A stretch of DNA of 64,000 nt from Mesorhizobium sp. B2-1-8 (GTDB lineage Bacteria; Pseudomonadota; Alphaproteobacteria; Rhizobiales; Rhizobiaceae), in contig NZ_CP083952.1 in NCBI RefSeq assembly GCF_006442545.2, forward strand, positions 744,001 to 808,000, in the 5' to 3' direction. Under the pieces are notes generated by a model. The model worked only from the letters and a program-made list of their open reading frames with translations. It searched no databases and was not told where the DNA came from. Below are positions 25,389 to 36,643 of this stretch, piece by piece. A program made the position numbers and the translations under genes. Numbering within the stretch: position 1 is the first letter of the stretch; the number at the start of each line of letters is the position of its first letter.

Positions 25389-28300
25389 TTACTGCTGCTG
25401 GAGTTTCAGGAGCCTGTTTGGAACCGGATCCTGTTGCTGGTCGATCTGCTGCCTGCGTCGCGGCAGCAATTGCAGCAACTGGCCCGGATCGATTTCCAGC
25501 GATGGCTGTCCGCGTATCGGCCGGCAGTTCGGATACCGCCCGATCGTACCCTCCGGACAGTGTCGCCTGAAGATCGGCTGGCACTGGCCGTTGACCATCT
25601 GCGAGCCCGGCGCGCATTCGCTCTGTTGCCTGGGCTTGCGGCAGGCGCCGTCGATCACCTCGGTCCCACGCGGACAGACGCATTCGCCGCGCTTGTTGTG
25701 GACCTGGCCGCGTATGTCGCACTGCTGCATGTCAGGCTGCTTGCGCCGGCAGGCATTGCCTTGCACCTCGGTACCCCTCGGGCAGAAGCAATTGCCATCG
25801 GAGTCATGGACCTGGCCACGAATGGTGCACTGGTCAGGCTTCGGCCGGATCGGGCGGCAGGCGCCGTCGCGCACCTCGGTGCCTTGCGGGCAGACACAGT
25901 CCCCGTCCGCATTGTGGACCTGGCCACGGATGGTGCACTGCTCGGGCTTCGGCCTGATCGGGCGGCAGGCCCGGTCTCGCACCTCGGTGCCTTGCGGGCA
26001 GACGCAGTCGCCATCCGCATTGTGGATCTGGCCGCGGATGGTGCACTGCTCGGGCTTCGGCCTGATCGGGCGGCAGGCGCCGTCACGCACCTCGGTGCCG
26101 CGCGGGCAGACACAGTCCCCGTCCGCATTGTGGACCTGGCCACGGATGGTGCACTGCTCGGGCTTGTCGGTCCTGACGCATTTTCCGTTCTCCAGCCCCG
26201 TGCCGCGCGGGCAGACACAGCGTCCGTCCTCGGTGCGGATCTGGCCTTCGAGCAGGACGCAGCGCGGTGGCGGCGGCAGTGGCAATGGCAGAAGGTTGGT
26301 GCCGCCGCCAGTGCACTGGCCGTTGCGGAAGGTGGTGCCTTTCGGGCAGACGCAGCGGCCGGCGTCGTTCATGACGAAGCTCGGCGAACACTGGTTCTTC
26401 ACCTCATGCGTGATGGTGAAGGGATGGCACGCATAGGCCTTGCCGCGATCGCCCTGCCCGTTGGTCGCATCCTTGGACAGCACGTCGCCGCCCTGCACCC
26501 GTGTGTCGGGAGACAGCACGCCGACGCAGTTCTGGCCACTGACGTTGCCCTGCAGGTTGGCCAGGCGCCCGTCGCCGGGAATGACCACCGTCACATGGTG
26601 CGACTGGCTTTCGCCGGCGCCGAGCGTCAAGTTGGCGATGCAGGAGGCCGGCAGCGTCGTCGGTTCGGGCGAGCAACCGAAGGGCGGGTCGATCGAAGTG
26701 ATCGCAACGCCATCCAGCCGGCCAAGCCCGTCCACGCCGATCGCATCGCCGATGCGGACCGGACCCGAGAAGGGGCTCGTCCCGTCATTGGATATAGTGA
26801 TGTCGAACGAGCAGGGCTGGCCGACGCGGCACTCGCGGTCGCCGGTCTTCTCGACACGAATGGTCGAGGAGCCGCCGCCCTTGGCGCAGGCCTGGCCGAT
26901 CGGATAGACGACGTCGTCGCCCTGTGCCGGGCCATAGGAGCCCCGCGCGCAGTTCTCGAACTCGCCATTGGCCGAGACAGTCACGTCGAAGTGCCTGGAG
27001 GTTCCGGGCGTCATGACGGCGCCGGGAATCTGGCACGACAACGTATTGGCCGGAACCGGTCCGCACGCCCATTCCGCGCCGTCGGGGGTGACGGTCTGGA
27101 TCTGGACAGGCGCTCCGCCCGACACCAGCGTGGCGGCATCGTTGACCCGTACCGGACCGGTGGGGGCAGCCGTACCGACGCTGGTGACGGTGATGCGGCA
27201 GGAAACCACTGCTGCACCCGCCAGCGAGCCGCTGCAGACCTTGGTGATGCGCAAGGTCGGCTGGCCGCCATTGGGATGGCGGATGCGTTCCTTGGCGCAG
27301 GCCCTGTTGTTGGTGAGATCGACCTCACCGGGGATGGCCTTCACCTCGGCGCAGTTCTCGACCGTGTCCGACCGATAGCTGGCCGGCACCACCGCCTTGA
27401 CGAAGATCGGCGTCGAGGCGCCCGCGGGCAGCGAGATGCCGGCATTGTCGCAGCGGAACTGGCCGGGGCCGTTCGGGCCGCAGGTCCAGGGCGGGCTCGG
27501 TCCGAAGGTCGAGGACGTCGGCGCGCCGCTTGGGTAGTTGTCGATCACCGTCAGCGGACCGTTATAGGTCGATGTACCGTTGTTGATGATGTCGATGATG
27601 AAGGTGCAGACGCCATCGGCGGTGCAGACTTCGGTGCGGGCACGCTTCTTGAGGATCAGGTCGACCTTCTTCTCGACCGGCGGCTGGCAATCCGGGTTGC
27701 GGTCGCCGCGGCGGCAGATCGGGATCGAGGCGCAGCCACGGTCATTGGCCTGGCTGCCGAACAGCGGCTTGCCGCTGGCGCCGTAATTGTAGGTGGCGCA
27801 GTTGCGCAGCACGCTGCCTTGCCAGCCTCCGGCCGGCCTGAAGCCGAGCTTGAGGTCGACAAAGGCCCCCGGATTGAGCGTGGTCACCGGATAGGTGCAC
27901 GTCATCGGGGTGGTTCCCGGCGCGCAGACCCAGGGCGGATTGGGTCCTGAAGTCAGCGTCGAGCCGGCCGGCAGCGTCACCTCGTCGAGCACGATCTTGC
28001 CGTTGTAGGGCGCTGTGCCGACATTGGTGACGCGGATGGTGAAGTCGCACCCGCCGGCCACGGTGCAGCGCGGAACGTCGGCGCGTTTCTCGACCTTGAG
28101 GTCCGGCTCCTTGTCCCGGGGCGGGCATCTCTGGTCACGCGGAATGACGATGTCGATGGTTTGCGTGCAGCACAGGCCCCAGCCCTCCTTCGGCCCGGCA
28201 TAGGTCTCGATGCCGGTGACGATGAGGTGGATGACGTCGCCGGGTGACGCGCCGACGATCTTCCAGTCGAGCACGCCCCCGCCCGCCGGCACCTTCTGGG

Positions 28301-29249
28301 TGTCGGGGATGATGGTGATGCCTGATGAGGTCGTCGAAACCTGCACCCACTTGCCGCCCATCTCCGGGCCGACCGGCATGTGGTAGATGAAGGCGCCGCC
28401 GCCAGGCACGCAGTCGACGGTGCCGCGCTCGACCTTGAAGCATTCATGGTCGGTGGGAGGCGGAGGCTGCTTGTCGCATTTGGTGAGGTCGATCCGGATC
28501 GAGGTCTTTTCGCCGGTCGCGATGTTGCCATCGTCCGGCTTGCCCGGATCCTGCGACGGGATGATGGTTCCCGTGCCGACGCCGCCGGTGACCTTGATCA
28601 GGCCCTGATTGTCGACATTGACCGGCGCCGGAAACGCGGCGTGGTCGATCTTGGCCGTGATGCGGAAGGTGATGACGCGTTCGTTCGGTGCGCCCGAGCC
28701 ATCGAGATCGCTGGCGGAAATCCGGAAATCGGAAACCGTTGCCGTATCGTTGGGTCCGGCCGAATTGCTGACGACAGCACTCGGCAAGGCCCCACCCGAT
28801 GCATCGGTGCCGTCGCCGGATACCGTCACGTTGACGATCGAAAGACCGTGCGGAAGCTGGTCCTTGAACTCGAGCTTGGCTTTCTTCAGCGCCGCCTCGA
28901 GGCCCGGATCGGCAAAGCCCTGCGGATTGCCGCGCAGGCCGAAGGTCAAGGTGTAGAAGACAGAGTCGCAGCTGCGCTGGCCACCGGTCTTGGTGAAGAA
29001 CGGCACGACACGTCCGGGTTCCGGGTTGATGATGCGCGGATTGTCGAGCTGCAGCTGCACATCCGGGCTGGTGACGGCCTGGACGGCCTGCGCGGCGGAT
29101 GCCGGCAGTGCGGGCGCAAGGGCGACCGCGATACCGGCCGCCATCAGCCAGCGCGCACCGCGCCTGGCATATGACAGGGGTTTCATGATCGTCTCCATGA
29201 CGGTTTTTTGCGTTTCGGTCGCGAGCGGGGAGGGGGCAAGAATGGTCAT
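25389..29249 (-). CDS. Large secreted DUF11-like protein with 36-residue Cys-repeat array
   Basis: 1286 residues from ATG 29249 (GAGGAGG 5 nt upstream). A signal peptide ends near ASA-A (about residue 53). Residues 60-260 are unassigned. Residues 270-375 form a Cys-containing domain also found at the C-terminus of the upstream gene product. Four DUF11-like beta repeats follow (about 384-515, 528-655, 664-790, 796-945), each with VEK/LKK-type openings and NxGT motifs. A proline run (988-996) precedes five 36-residue repeats (1031-1210) of the form CTIRGQVHNADGDCVCP..GTEV, with degenerate units on both sides. The tail is Gln/Arg-rich. No anchor or sorting signal is evident. A surface or matrix role is inferred; the function is unknown. 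Confidence 0.85.
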   Translation of the reverse strand: MTILAPSPLATETQKTVMETIMKPLSYARRGARWLMAAGIAVALAPALPASAAQAVQAVTSPDVQLQLDNPRIINPEPGRVVPFFTKTGGQRSCDSVFYTLTFGLRGNPQGFADPGLEAALKKAKLEFKDQLPHGLSIVNVTVSGDGTDASGGALPSAVVSNSAGPNDTATVSDFRISASDLDGSGAPNERVITFRITAKIDHAAFPAPVNVDNQGLIKVTGGVGTGTIIPSQDPGKPDDGNIATGEKTSIRIDLTKCDKQPPPPTDHECFKVERGTVDCVPGGGAFIYHMPVGPEMGGKWVQVSTTSSGITIIPDTQKVPAGGGVLDWKIVGASPGDVIHLIVTGIETYAGPKEGWGLCCTQTIDIVIPRDQRCPPRDKEPDLKVEKRADVPRCTVAGGCDFTIRVTNVGTAPYNGKIVLDEVTLPAGSTLTSGPNPPWVCAPGTTPMTCTYPVTTLNPGAFVDLKLGFRPAGGWQGSVLRNCATYNYGASGKPLFGSQANDRGCASIPICRRGDRNPDCQPPVEKKVDLILKKRARTEVCTADGVCTFIIDIINNGTSTYNGPLTVIDNYPSGAPTSSTFGPSPPWTCGPNGPGQFRCDNAGISLPAGASTPIFVKAVVPASYRSDTVENCAEVKAIPGEVDLTNNRACAKERIRHPNGGQPTLRITKVCSGSLAGAAVVSCRITVTSVGTAAPTGPVRVNDAATLVSGGAPVQIQTVTPDGAEWACGPVPANTLSCQIPGAVMTPGTSRHFDVTVSANGEFENCARGSYGPAQGDDVVYPIGQACAKGGGSSTIRVEKTGDRECRVGQPCSFDITISNDGTSPFSGPVRIGDAIGVDGLGRLDGVAITSIDPPFGCSPEPTTLPASCIANLTLGAGESQSHHVTVVIPGDGRLANLQGNVSGQNCVGVLSPDTRVQGGDVLSKDATNGQGDRGKAYACHPFTITHEVKNQCSPSFVMNDAGRCVCPKGTTFRNGQCTGGGTNLLPLPLPPPPRCVLLEGQIRTEDGRCVCPRGTGLENGKCVRTDKPEQCTIRGQVHNADGDCVCPRGTEVRDGACRPIRPKPEQCTIRGQIHNADGDCVCPQGTEVRDRACRPIRPKPEQCTIRGQVHNADGDCVCPQGTEVRDGACRPIRPKPDQCTIRGQVHDSDGNCFCPRGTEVQGNACRRKQPDMQQCDIRGQVHNKRGECVCPRGTEVIDGACRKPRQQSECAPGSQMVNGQCQPIFRRHCPEGTIGRYPNCRPIRGQPSLEIDPGQLLQLLPRRRQQIDQQQDPVPNRLLKLQQQ
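25677..26216 (-). repeat. Five tandem 108-bp in-frame repeats
   Basis: The marker GGTGCACTG recurs at 25824, 25932, 26040 and 26148, exactly 108 bp apart, giving 36-residue protein units. The three units nearest the proline run are almost identical at DNA level and the last two have diverged. This suggests recent unequal exchange or slippage. Coordinates are approximate. Confidence 0.85.
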
Positions 29250-29259
29250 CTTTGCCTCC

Positions 29260-31224
29260 TCAACGTTCGCAGCTGACGGCTGGGGTGCGGAGCGGCAAGG
29301 TCATCTTGCAGCAAGGGTAGTAGCCACCCTTGTCCTTGTCGGACTTCCTGTAGAAGCACAGCCCGACATCCACTCTGTCGCCCGGATAGTGGCCGGTGAT
29401 GTCGATCGTGTACGGCTTGCCTGGCGCATGCGACATGGGTGAGGTCACCCCGACGCCTGGCGTCCTGGATTGGGCCTTGATCGAATCGCCGCCGAAGCCG
29501 GCATGGTCATGGAGATAGAGATCGGCCTCGAGGCCGCGCGGCGTGCAGTAATACTGCACGGCCTCGACATCGAGACACGGAGGCAGATTGCCGGGCGGTG
29601 GGAAGTCCGGCGGGTAGAAAGGAGACTCATAGCCGCCCGGGATTTCCTCATAATAGCCGGCACGGCCCTCGCAGGGGTGCCAGACGGCGACGTCACCGAC
29701 ATGGCCTTCCACTTCGGGATCCTCGAAATAGCCGTCGAAATCGACGAACCAGGAGCCGAAGGGCGGCACGTTGGCCGGCTTGACCAGCTCCTTGGGCGTG
29801 ATCTGCACGCCATGCACGGCAAGCGGCCCGCCGGCGGCGAGCTTTTCGGCAAGTGTGGGGTTGTCGCGCAATTTGTCGCCGGTGTTGACCAAGGTCTGGG
29901 TGCACACCGAAGTGTCGAGATTGCCGTCGGCATCGTAGCCATATTGCAGGTCGAGGCCGCCGGCCGACTGCCTGTTGCCTTGCGGGAAGCCGACCGCATA
30001 TTCCTGCGGTGCCTCCACCCAGACCGATTCCGTCGCGGGATCGTCCGGATTTTCTCTGAAGTAGCGGATGACCTCGCCCTTGCCGGAATCGGCGAAGCGG
30101 CTGTAGTCGTAGCGGTTTTCGACCGGGCCGCGCTGGGCTAGGTACATGAAGCCGCTGTTGTCGAAGGCAATGTCGGTGACGGCGTAGTCCTTGTCGGCCC
30201 TGACCGTCAGTTCCCAGCGCGGATCGCCGGCGAAGGTGCCGTCGCGGGCAATGCCCACCGACCAGATTTCCGATTTTTCGCCAACCGAATAGTAGAGGCG
30301 GCCGCCATGATAGGAGACGGCCCAGACGCGGCGCTCATCCTGGGTGTAGCCCCAGCTGTCGGGGTCTTCGGTGTCGAAAGCCGCGCCCTGTATGTCCATC
30401 ACCGCGCCATCATCGGCGACGGGAGCCAGCCCATGCGCCGGTCGCCCGGCGACGCCGTGATCGAACGTGTCGACCAGTCTGCCGTTGGCGTCGATGCGAT
30501 GGATCACGCCGGTATCGAGGTCGGAAGCGAAGAACTGGCGGTGGACGGGATCGAAGGTGATATTGCCGATGCCGGGACCGCTGTTGGTGTCGATGTCGGC
30601 GAATTTGACGACCTGGCCGGTGATGCCGTCGATCTTCCAGATGGTGCCCGGTCCGCCGCCGTTTTCGGTGCCGAACTGGCCCTCCATGAAGGTGGCGCCG
30701 GCCGTTCCGCGGCGCTGCCGCTCCGGCCTGCCGTCCTTGTCGGCGTCCGGCGTGACGATCTCGATGCCATGCAGCGAGGTCGCGGCGGCATAGAGGTTGG
30801 GAATGCCGGACGGCACCCCGTCGCGCACGCCGTCATCATAGGTAAGGCCGAACACCTCGCCGATCTGGCCCGCCGTCACCTCGAAAGGCGGCGGCGTGAA
30901 GACGAGCTGGCCCGACGCCGGACCACCCAGGTGCGAAACGTCGAACACGCGCAAAGTGGCGCGCGAAGTGTCGATGAAGGTTTCGTCGATCGGATCGACG
31001 CCGGGCGGCAGCCCCTCGTCGAAATTGGGGATGATGGTGCCGGGAAAGCCGGTGACCGCCATCGAGCCTGGATAGATGATCTGGGTTTCCTGCGCCCGGG
31101 CGGCGCCTCCAAGGCACAGGCTGGCGGCAACCACCAGCGCCAGCAAGCCGCCGGCCTGCAATGCACCGCGCAAGCGGCCGTCAAAGTCAAAAGAAGACAC
31201 GAACGTGCCGCGGACGCGAGACAT
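29260..31224 (-). CDS. Secreted protein, probable beta-propeller-like, with C-terminal Cys domain
   Basis: 654 residues from ATG 31224 (GGGGGTAG upstream). The frame stays open to 31473 but that part is not signal-like. A signal peptide spans GALQAGGLLALVVAASLCLG to about ARAQ (residue 44). The middle (about 60-480) has repeating WKID, HRID, DIQG and DIAFDNSGFMYLAQRG segments resembling NHL/PQQ-type propeller blades. Residues 550-654 form a domain with six cysteines (CLDVEA, YYCTPRG, GLCFYRK, YYPCCK) that aligns with residues 270-375 of the next gene product. That gene starts 11 bp beyond its stop. Function unknown. Confidence 0.78.
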   Translation of the reverse strand: MSRVRGTFVSSFDFDGRLRGALQAGGLLALVVAASLCLGGAARAQETQIIYPGSMAVTGFPGTIIPNFDEGLPPGVDPIDETFIDTSRATLRVFDVSHLGGPASGQLVFTPPPFEVTAGQIGEVFGLTYDDGVRDGVPSGIPNLYAAATSLHGIEIVTPDADKDGRPERQRRGTAGATFMEGQFGTENGGGPGTIWKIDGITGQVVKFADIDTNSGPGIGNITFDPVHRQFFASDLDTGVIHRIDANGRLVDTFDHGVAGRPAHGLAPVADDGAVMDIQGAAFDTEDPDSWGYTQDERRVWAVSYHGGRLYYSVGEKSEIWSVGIARDGTFAGDPRWELTVRADKDYAVTDIAFDNSGFMYLAQRGPVENRYDYSRFADSGKGEVIRYFRENPDDPATESVWVEAPQEYAVGFPQGNRQSAGGLDLQYGYDADGNLDTSVCTQTLVNTGDKLRDNPTLAEKLAAGGPLAVHGVQITPKELVKPANVPPFGSWFVDFDGYFEDPEVEGHVGDVAVWHPCEGRAGYYEEIPGGYESPFYPPDFPPPGNLPPCLDVEAVQYYCTPRGLEADLYLHDHAGFGGDSIKAQSRTPGVGVTSPMSHAPGKPYTIDITGHYPGDRVDVGLCFYRKSDKDKGGYYPCCKMTLPLRTPAVSCER

Positions 31225-31564
31225 CAAGCTACCCCCGTTAGCCACGGGAGAAACACCCGGCGTCGCCGCGCAAATCAGGGCAAGGCGCGATGGTCCGGCA
31301 CGTTCTTCCCTGATCGAATTGTCTGCTTTCCTCATGGTGACGATACGCCTGCTCCTGCGCAGGGTCAACGGAATCAACGGAAAGCCCAGCGCATCGATCC
31401 CGTCCCGAAGGCGGTGGTCGCGCCGAGCTCCTGTTGGTCCCGGAGACCATGGAGTCTCTGGGTTGCTGGTCATGGGGGCTTCCTTTCCGGGGCCACACCA
31501 TGCGGCACCTGGACATCAGTCGCGGGCCGGCGCGGAAAGGTTCATGGACGCCTTGCGCAGAATG
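31225..31564. other. Intergenic region between secreted-protein operon and dnaK promoter
   Basis: About 340 bp separate the secreted-protein start from the likely dnaK promoter. Some frames stay open (for example on the minus strand to 31473), but none shows a family signature or a good ribosome site. I see no repeat element or hairpin of note here. The operon promoter presumably lies in it. Confidence 0.5.
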
Positions 31565-31592
31565 CTTGCGCGCGATGCCGCCTGTTCTTATA
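31565..31592 (+). promoter_or_regulatory. Candidate heat-shock (sigma-32 type) promoter of dnaK
   Basis: CTTGCGC at 31565-31571 is followed after 13 bp by TTCTTATA at 31585-31592. This resembles the sigma-32 pattern CTTGAAA, 13-15 bp, CCCATNTA (established for Escherichia coli and close in alphaproteobacteria). The -35 half is good and the -10 half imperfect. It lies about 120 bp upstream of the dnaK ATG. Confidence 0.45.
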
Positions 31593-31714
31593 TACGCGCC
31601 AAGCCGTGCGGCGCCGGAGAACCGGTGGCCGAACGGGAATTCTTGTGAACAGGGGCTTTCGTCGGAACGCCTTTACCGGGTCCTGAGAGCCTGCTTAGCG
31701 GAGAGACTAGAAAA

Positions 31715-33631
<1,917 letters not shown>

Positions 33632-33655
33632 ACGGCCTGACGGCAAGACAATGCG

Positions 33656-33686
33656 AAAAGCCCGGCGCAAGGCCGGGCTTTTTTGC
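33656..33686 (+). terminator. Terminator between dnaK and dnaJ
   Basis: AAAAGCCCGGC, loop GCAAG-like, GCCGGGCTTTTTTGC gives a GC-rich stem flanked by A and T runs, 25 bp past the dnaK stop. It probably lowers dnaJ expression relative to dnaK, or dnaJ has its own promoter in the following 165 bp. Confidence 0.85.
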
Positions 33687-33853
33687 AACCCTCGCTGAAA
33701 AAAGCGCGAGCACTGCCGAAAAAATCACTGAAAACCACGGACAAGTTCGCGCCGGCCCTAGCATACGGGCAGCACCGCTCCTAAATCGAGACAACGTGCC
33801 GGCAAACGACGCAACACCATGCATCAAGACGTTGATCCGGACTGCGGGAAAAA

Positions 33854-34984
33854 ATGAAAGCTGATTTCTACGAAACGCTGGGCGTGCAAAAAGGCGCCGA
33901 CGAGAAGGAGCTCAAGAGCGCTTTTCGCAAGCTCGCCATGCAGTTCCACCCCGACCGCAACCCCGGCGATCATTCCTGCGAGCACAAGTTCAAGGAAATC
34001 AACGAAGCCTACGAGACGCTGAAGGACCCGCAGAAGCGCGCGGCCTATGACCGTTTCGGTCACGCCGCCTTCGAGCAGGGCGGCATGAATGGCGGCGCGC
34101 AAGGCTTTGGCGCCGGCGGCTTCGCCGACATCTTCGAGGATATTTTCGGCGACATGATGGGCGGCCGCCAGCGCCGCTCGTCCGGTGGCCGCGAGCGCGG
34201 CGCCGACCTGCGCTACAACATGGAAATCTCGCTGGAGGAAGCCTTCGCGGGCAAGACCGCGCAGATCCGCGTGCCGGCTTCGATATCCTGCACGGAATGC
34301 TCCGGCAGTGGCGCGAAGCCGGGCACCCAGCCGGTCACCTGCTCGATGTGCAACGGCCACGGCAAGGTGCGCGCCACGCAGGGGTTCTTCTCGATCGAGC
34401 GGACCTGCCCGCAATGCCAGGGCCGCGGCCAGACCATCAAGGACCCGTGTCCGAAATGCGCCGGCCAGGGCCGCGTCACCGAGGAGCGCTCGCTGTCGGT
34501 CAACATCCCGGCCGGCATCGAGGACGGCACCCGCATCCGCCTTGCCAATGAGGGCGAGGCCGGCCTGCGCGGCGGGCCTTCGGGCGACCTCTATATCTTC
34601 CTGGCGGTCAAGCCGCACGAATTCTTCCAGCGTGACGGCGCCGATCTCTATTGCAAGGTACCGATCTCGATGACCACGGCCGCCCTTGGCGGATCCTTCG
34701 AGGTGACGACGCTGGACGGCACGCAGACCAAGGTGAAGGTGACCGAAGGCACGCAGAACGGACGCCAGTTCCGCCTCAAGGGCAAGGGCATGCCGGTGCT
34801 GCGCCAGCCCAATGTCGGCGACCTCTACATCCAGACCGCGGTCGAGACGCCGCAGAACCTGTCGCGCCGCCAGCGCGAATTGCTGGAAGAGTTCGAACAA
34901 CTCTCCTCGCAGGACAATTCGCCACAATCGAGCGGCTTTTTCGCCCGCATGAAGGACTTTTTCGAGTCTTTCGGCGAGCGTTGA
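33854..34984 (+). CDS. dnaJ: Co-chaperone DnaJ (Hsp40)
   Basis: 376 residues. It stimulates the DnaK ATPase. The J domain carries HPD at residues 32-34. A Gly/Phe-rich linker (about 75-110) leads to four zinc-binding CxxCxGxG motifs ([32 protein letters not shown]) between about 143 and 216. A C-terminal substrate-binding region follows. It lies 222 bp after dnaK. Confidence 0.97.
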   Translation: MKADFYETLGVQKGADEKELKSAFRKLAMQFHPDRNPGDHSCEHKFKEINEAYETLKDPQKRAAYDRFGHAAFEQGGMNGGAQGFGAGGFADIFEDIFGDMMGGRQRRSSGGRERGADLRYNMEISLEEAFAGKTAQIRVPASISCTECSGSGAKPGTQPVTCSMCNGHGKVRATQGFFSIERTCPQCQGRGQTIKDPCPKCAGQGRVTEERSLSVNIPAGIEDGTRIRLANEGEAGLRGGPSGDLYIFLAVKPHEFFQRDGADLYCKVPISMTTAALGGSFEVTTLDGTQTKVKVTEGTQNGRQFRLKGKGMPVLRQPNVGDLYIQTAVETPQNLSRRQRELLEEFEQLSSQDNSPQSSGFFARMKDFFESFGER

Positions 34985-35088
34985 GACGCGACCAGAGCTA
35001 TCTTATCCACGACAGAGGCATGGCCGCGCCTTGCCTTGCGTCACCCAGGTGTTAAGTAGCTTCCACGGGAGCGCTGAGGAGAGCTTGC

Positions 35089-35694
35089 ATGGCACGTGGT
35101 CACGGACTGCGGAAGGCGTTTGCCGAGAAGTTCGACGACGAACTCAAATTCTTCAAGGGCTGGATCGACAAGCCGAAGACGGTCGGCTCCATCGTTCCGA
35201 CCAGTTCGATCACCGCACGCAAAATGGCCTCGATCGTCAACCCGAAGTCCGGCCTGCCGGTGCTCGAGGTCGGTCCCGGCACCGGGGTCATCACCCGCGC
35301 CATCCTCGCTCAGGGCGTGCGGCCCGAAAACCTCTACGCGGTCGAGTACAATACCGATTTCGTGCGCCACCTGCGCCAGCTCTACCCCGGCGTCAACGTC
35401 ATCGAGGGCGATGCCTTCAACCTCAACGCCACGCTTGGCGAGAGGAGCGGGATGATCTTTGACAGCGTCGTTTCCGGCGTGCCGCTGCTCAACTTCCCGG
35501 TCGCCCAGCGCATCGCCTATATCGAGAGCCTGCTCGACCGCATCCCGGCCGGACGGCCGATCGTGCAACTGACCTATGGTCCGATGTCGCCGATCCCGGC
35601 TGGCCGCGGCGACTATACGGTCAAGCATTTCGACTTCATCTTCCGCAACATTCCACCGACGCAGCTTTGGATCTATCGGCGCGAAGCGCATTAG
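35089..35694 (+). CDS. pmtA: Phosphatidylethanolamine N-methyltransferase
   Basis: 201 residues. A soluble SAM-dependent enzyme acting at the inner membrane to methylate phosphatidylethanolamine toward phosphatidylcholine. The SAM-binding motif is VLEVGPGTGVITRAIL (about 58-73); the N-terminal ELKFFKGWIDKPKTVGSIVP and the C-terminal FRNIPPTQLWIYRR are typical of rhizobial PmtA. It starts 105 bp after dnaJ on the same strand, so partial co-transcription with the chaperone genes is possible. Confidence 0.92.
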   Translation: MARGHGLRKAFAEKFDDELKFFKGWIDKPKTVGSIVPTSSITARKMASIVNPKSGLPVLEVGPGTGVITRAILAQGVRPENLYAVEYNTDFVRHLRQLYPGVNVIEGDAFNLNATLGERSGMIFDSVVSGVPLLNFPVAQRIAYIESLLDRIPAGRPIVQLTYGPMSPIPAGRGDYTVKHFDFIFRNIPPTQLWIYRREAH

Positions 35695-35764
35695 GTTCCC
35701 CGTCGCGGAGGCGCTCGCGGTTCCTGGGTGCTGGCCTGCGTATCTTCGCGATTGGCGGAAGCCC

Positions 35765-35959
35765 CAGGATTTCGTCATCCACGGGCGGGGCAAGGAGCGC
35801 AGCGACGCGGCGCAGACCCGAGGATCCATGCCGCGACCTCGGAGCGCTGCTGCGGTGGGGAGTTCTGCTCCGTTGCGTCCTTCGGCGAATGTCGCGGCAT
35901 GGATCCTCGGGTCTCCGCGACGGAGCTTCGCTCCTGCTTCGCCCCAGGGATGACGAAGT
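35765..35959. repeat. Long inverted-repeat element with near-complete arms
   Basis: The left part (TTCGTCATCCACGGGCGGGG through GACCCGAGGATCCATGCCGC) is the inverse of the right part (GCGGCATGGATCCTCGGGTC through GGGATGACGAAG). Each arm is about 75 bp around a central GC-rich loop. With short flanks it fills the 340-bp gap between pmtA and the FMN reductase gene. No gene is supported inside. Confidence 0.82.
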
Positions 35960-36035
35960 TTAGAGTTGCGGTTTCCGTTTGATGCGTTGATTTGATCGAA
36001 CCTTGGCTGTACGTGTCCCAGAACAAGGGTGGCCA

Positions 36036-36632
36036 ATGGCAGTGATCCCGAAAATCCTCGTCTTCGCCGGCTCGGTGCGCGGCGGCGCCTATAGCGGCAG
36101 GACCGCCGACGTGGCGCAACAGGAACTTGCGGTGCAAGGCGCCGAGGTCACCCGCATTTCGCTCGCCGACTATCCCTTGCCGATCCTCGACGAGGACCTG
36201 GAGAAGGAAAGGGGCGTCCCCGAAAACGCCCAGAAGCTCGCGCGGCTGATCGCCGCTCATGACGGGGTGCTGATCGCGACGCCGGAATATAACGGCTCCA
36301 TCCCGCCGCTGCTCAAGAATACGATCGACTGGGTGAGTCGGGTGCGAAGGGATGGCGGCCGGTCGGTCAGGCCGCTTGCCGGCAAGGTCGCGGGCCTCTG
36401 CTCGTCCTCCAAAGGCCATTTTGCCGGCATCCGCTGCATCAACCATCTGCGCGCCGTCCTGGTGCGCTGCCAGATGGAGGTGGTGACGCCGGAATGCTCG
36501 GTGCCGGAGGGTGGCGACGCCTTCGACGGGGACGGCCATTTCCGCGACGAAAGACTGCACAAATCGATGGAGCACCTATGCCGCACGCTGATCGAAACCT
36601 CACGCATGCTGTCGACCAGGGTCGAGGCGTGA
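36036..36632 (+). CDS. NADPH-dependent FMN reductase family protein
   Basis: 198 residues from ATG 36036 (CAAGGG upstream). Flavodoxin-like fold: [16 protein letters not shown] at the phosphate loop (about 8-23) and [19 protein letters not shown] (about 84-102), the FMN-binding signature of the ChrR/ArsH-like quinone and azo reductases. It probably reduces quinones or similar electrophiles with NADPH. Its stop overlaps the upstream alternative GTG start of pyrF. Confidence 0.88.
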   Translation: MAVIPKILVFAGSVRGGAYSGRTADVAQQELAVQGAEVTRISLADYPLPILDEDLEKERGVPENAQKLARLIAAHDGVLIATPEYNGSIPPLLKNTIDWVSRVRRDGGRSVRPLAGKVAGLCSSSKGHFAGIRCINHLRAVLVRCQMEVVTPECSVPEGGDAFDGDGHFRDERLHKSMEHLCRTLIETSRMLSTRVEA

Positions 36633-36643
36633 CTGCCGCTACC

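Noticed and set aside
25677..26216. Regularly spaced repeats resembling a CRISPR array
   Set aside because: The period is 108 bp with no distinct spacers, and the units are in frame with a protein gene.
25251..27950. Long 899-residue open frame opposite the DUF11-like gene
   Set aside because: It is antisense to a well supported gene, has low-complexity Arg/Asp/Ala/Leu composition and no family motif. GC-rich third positions and the 108-bp repeats keep it open.
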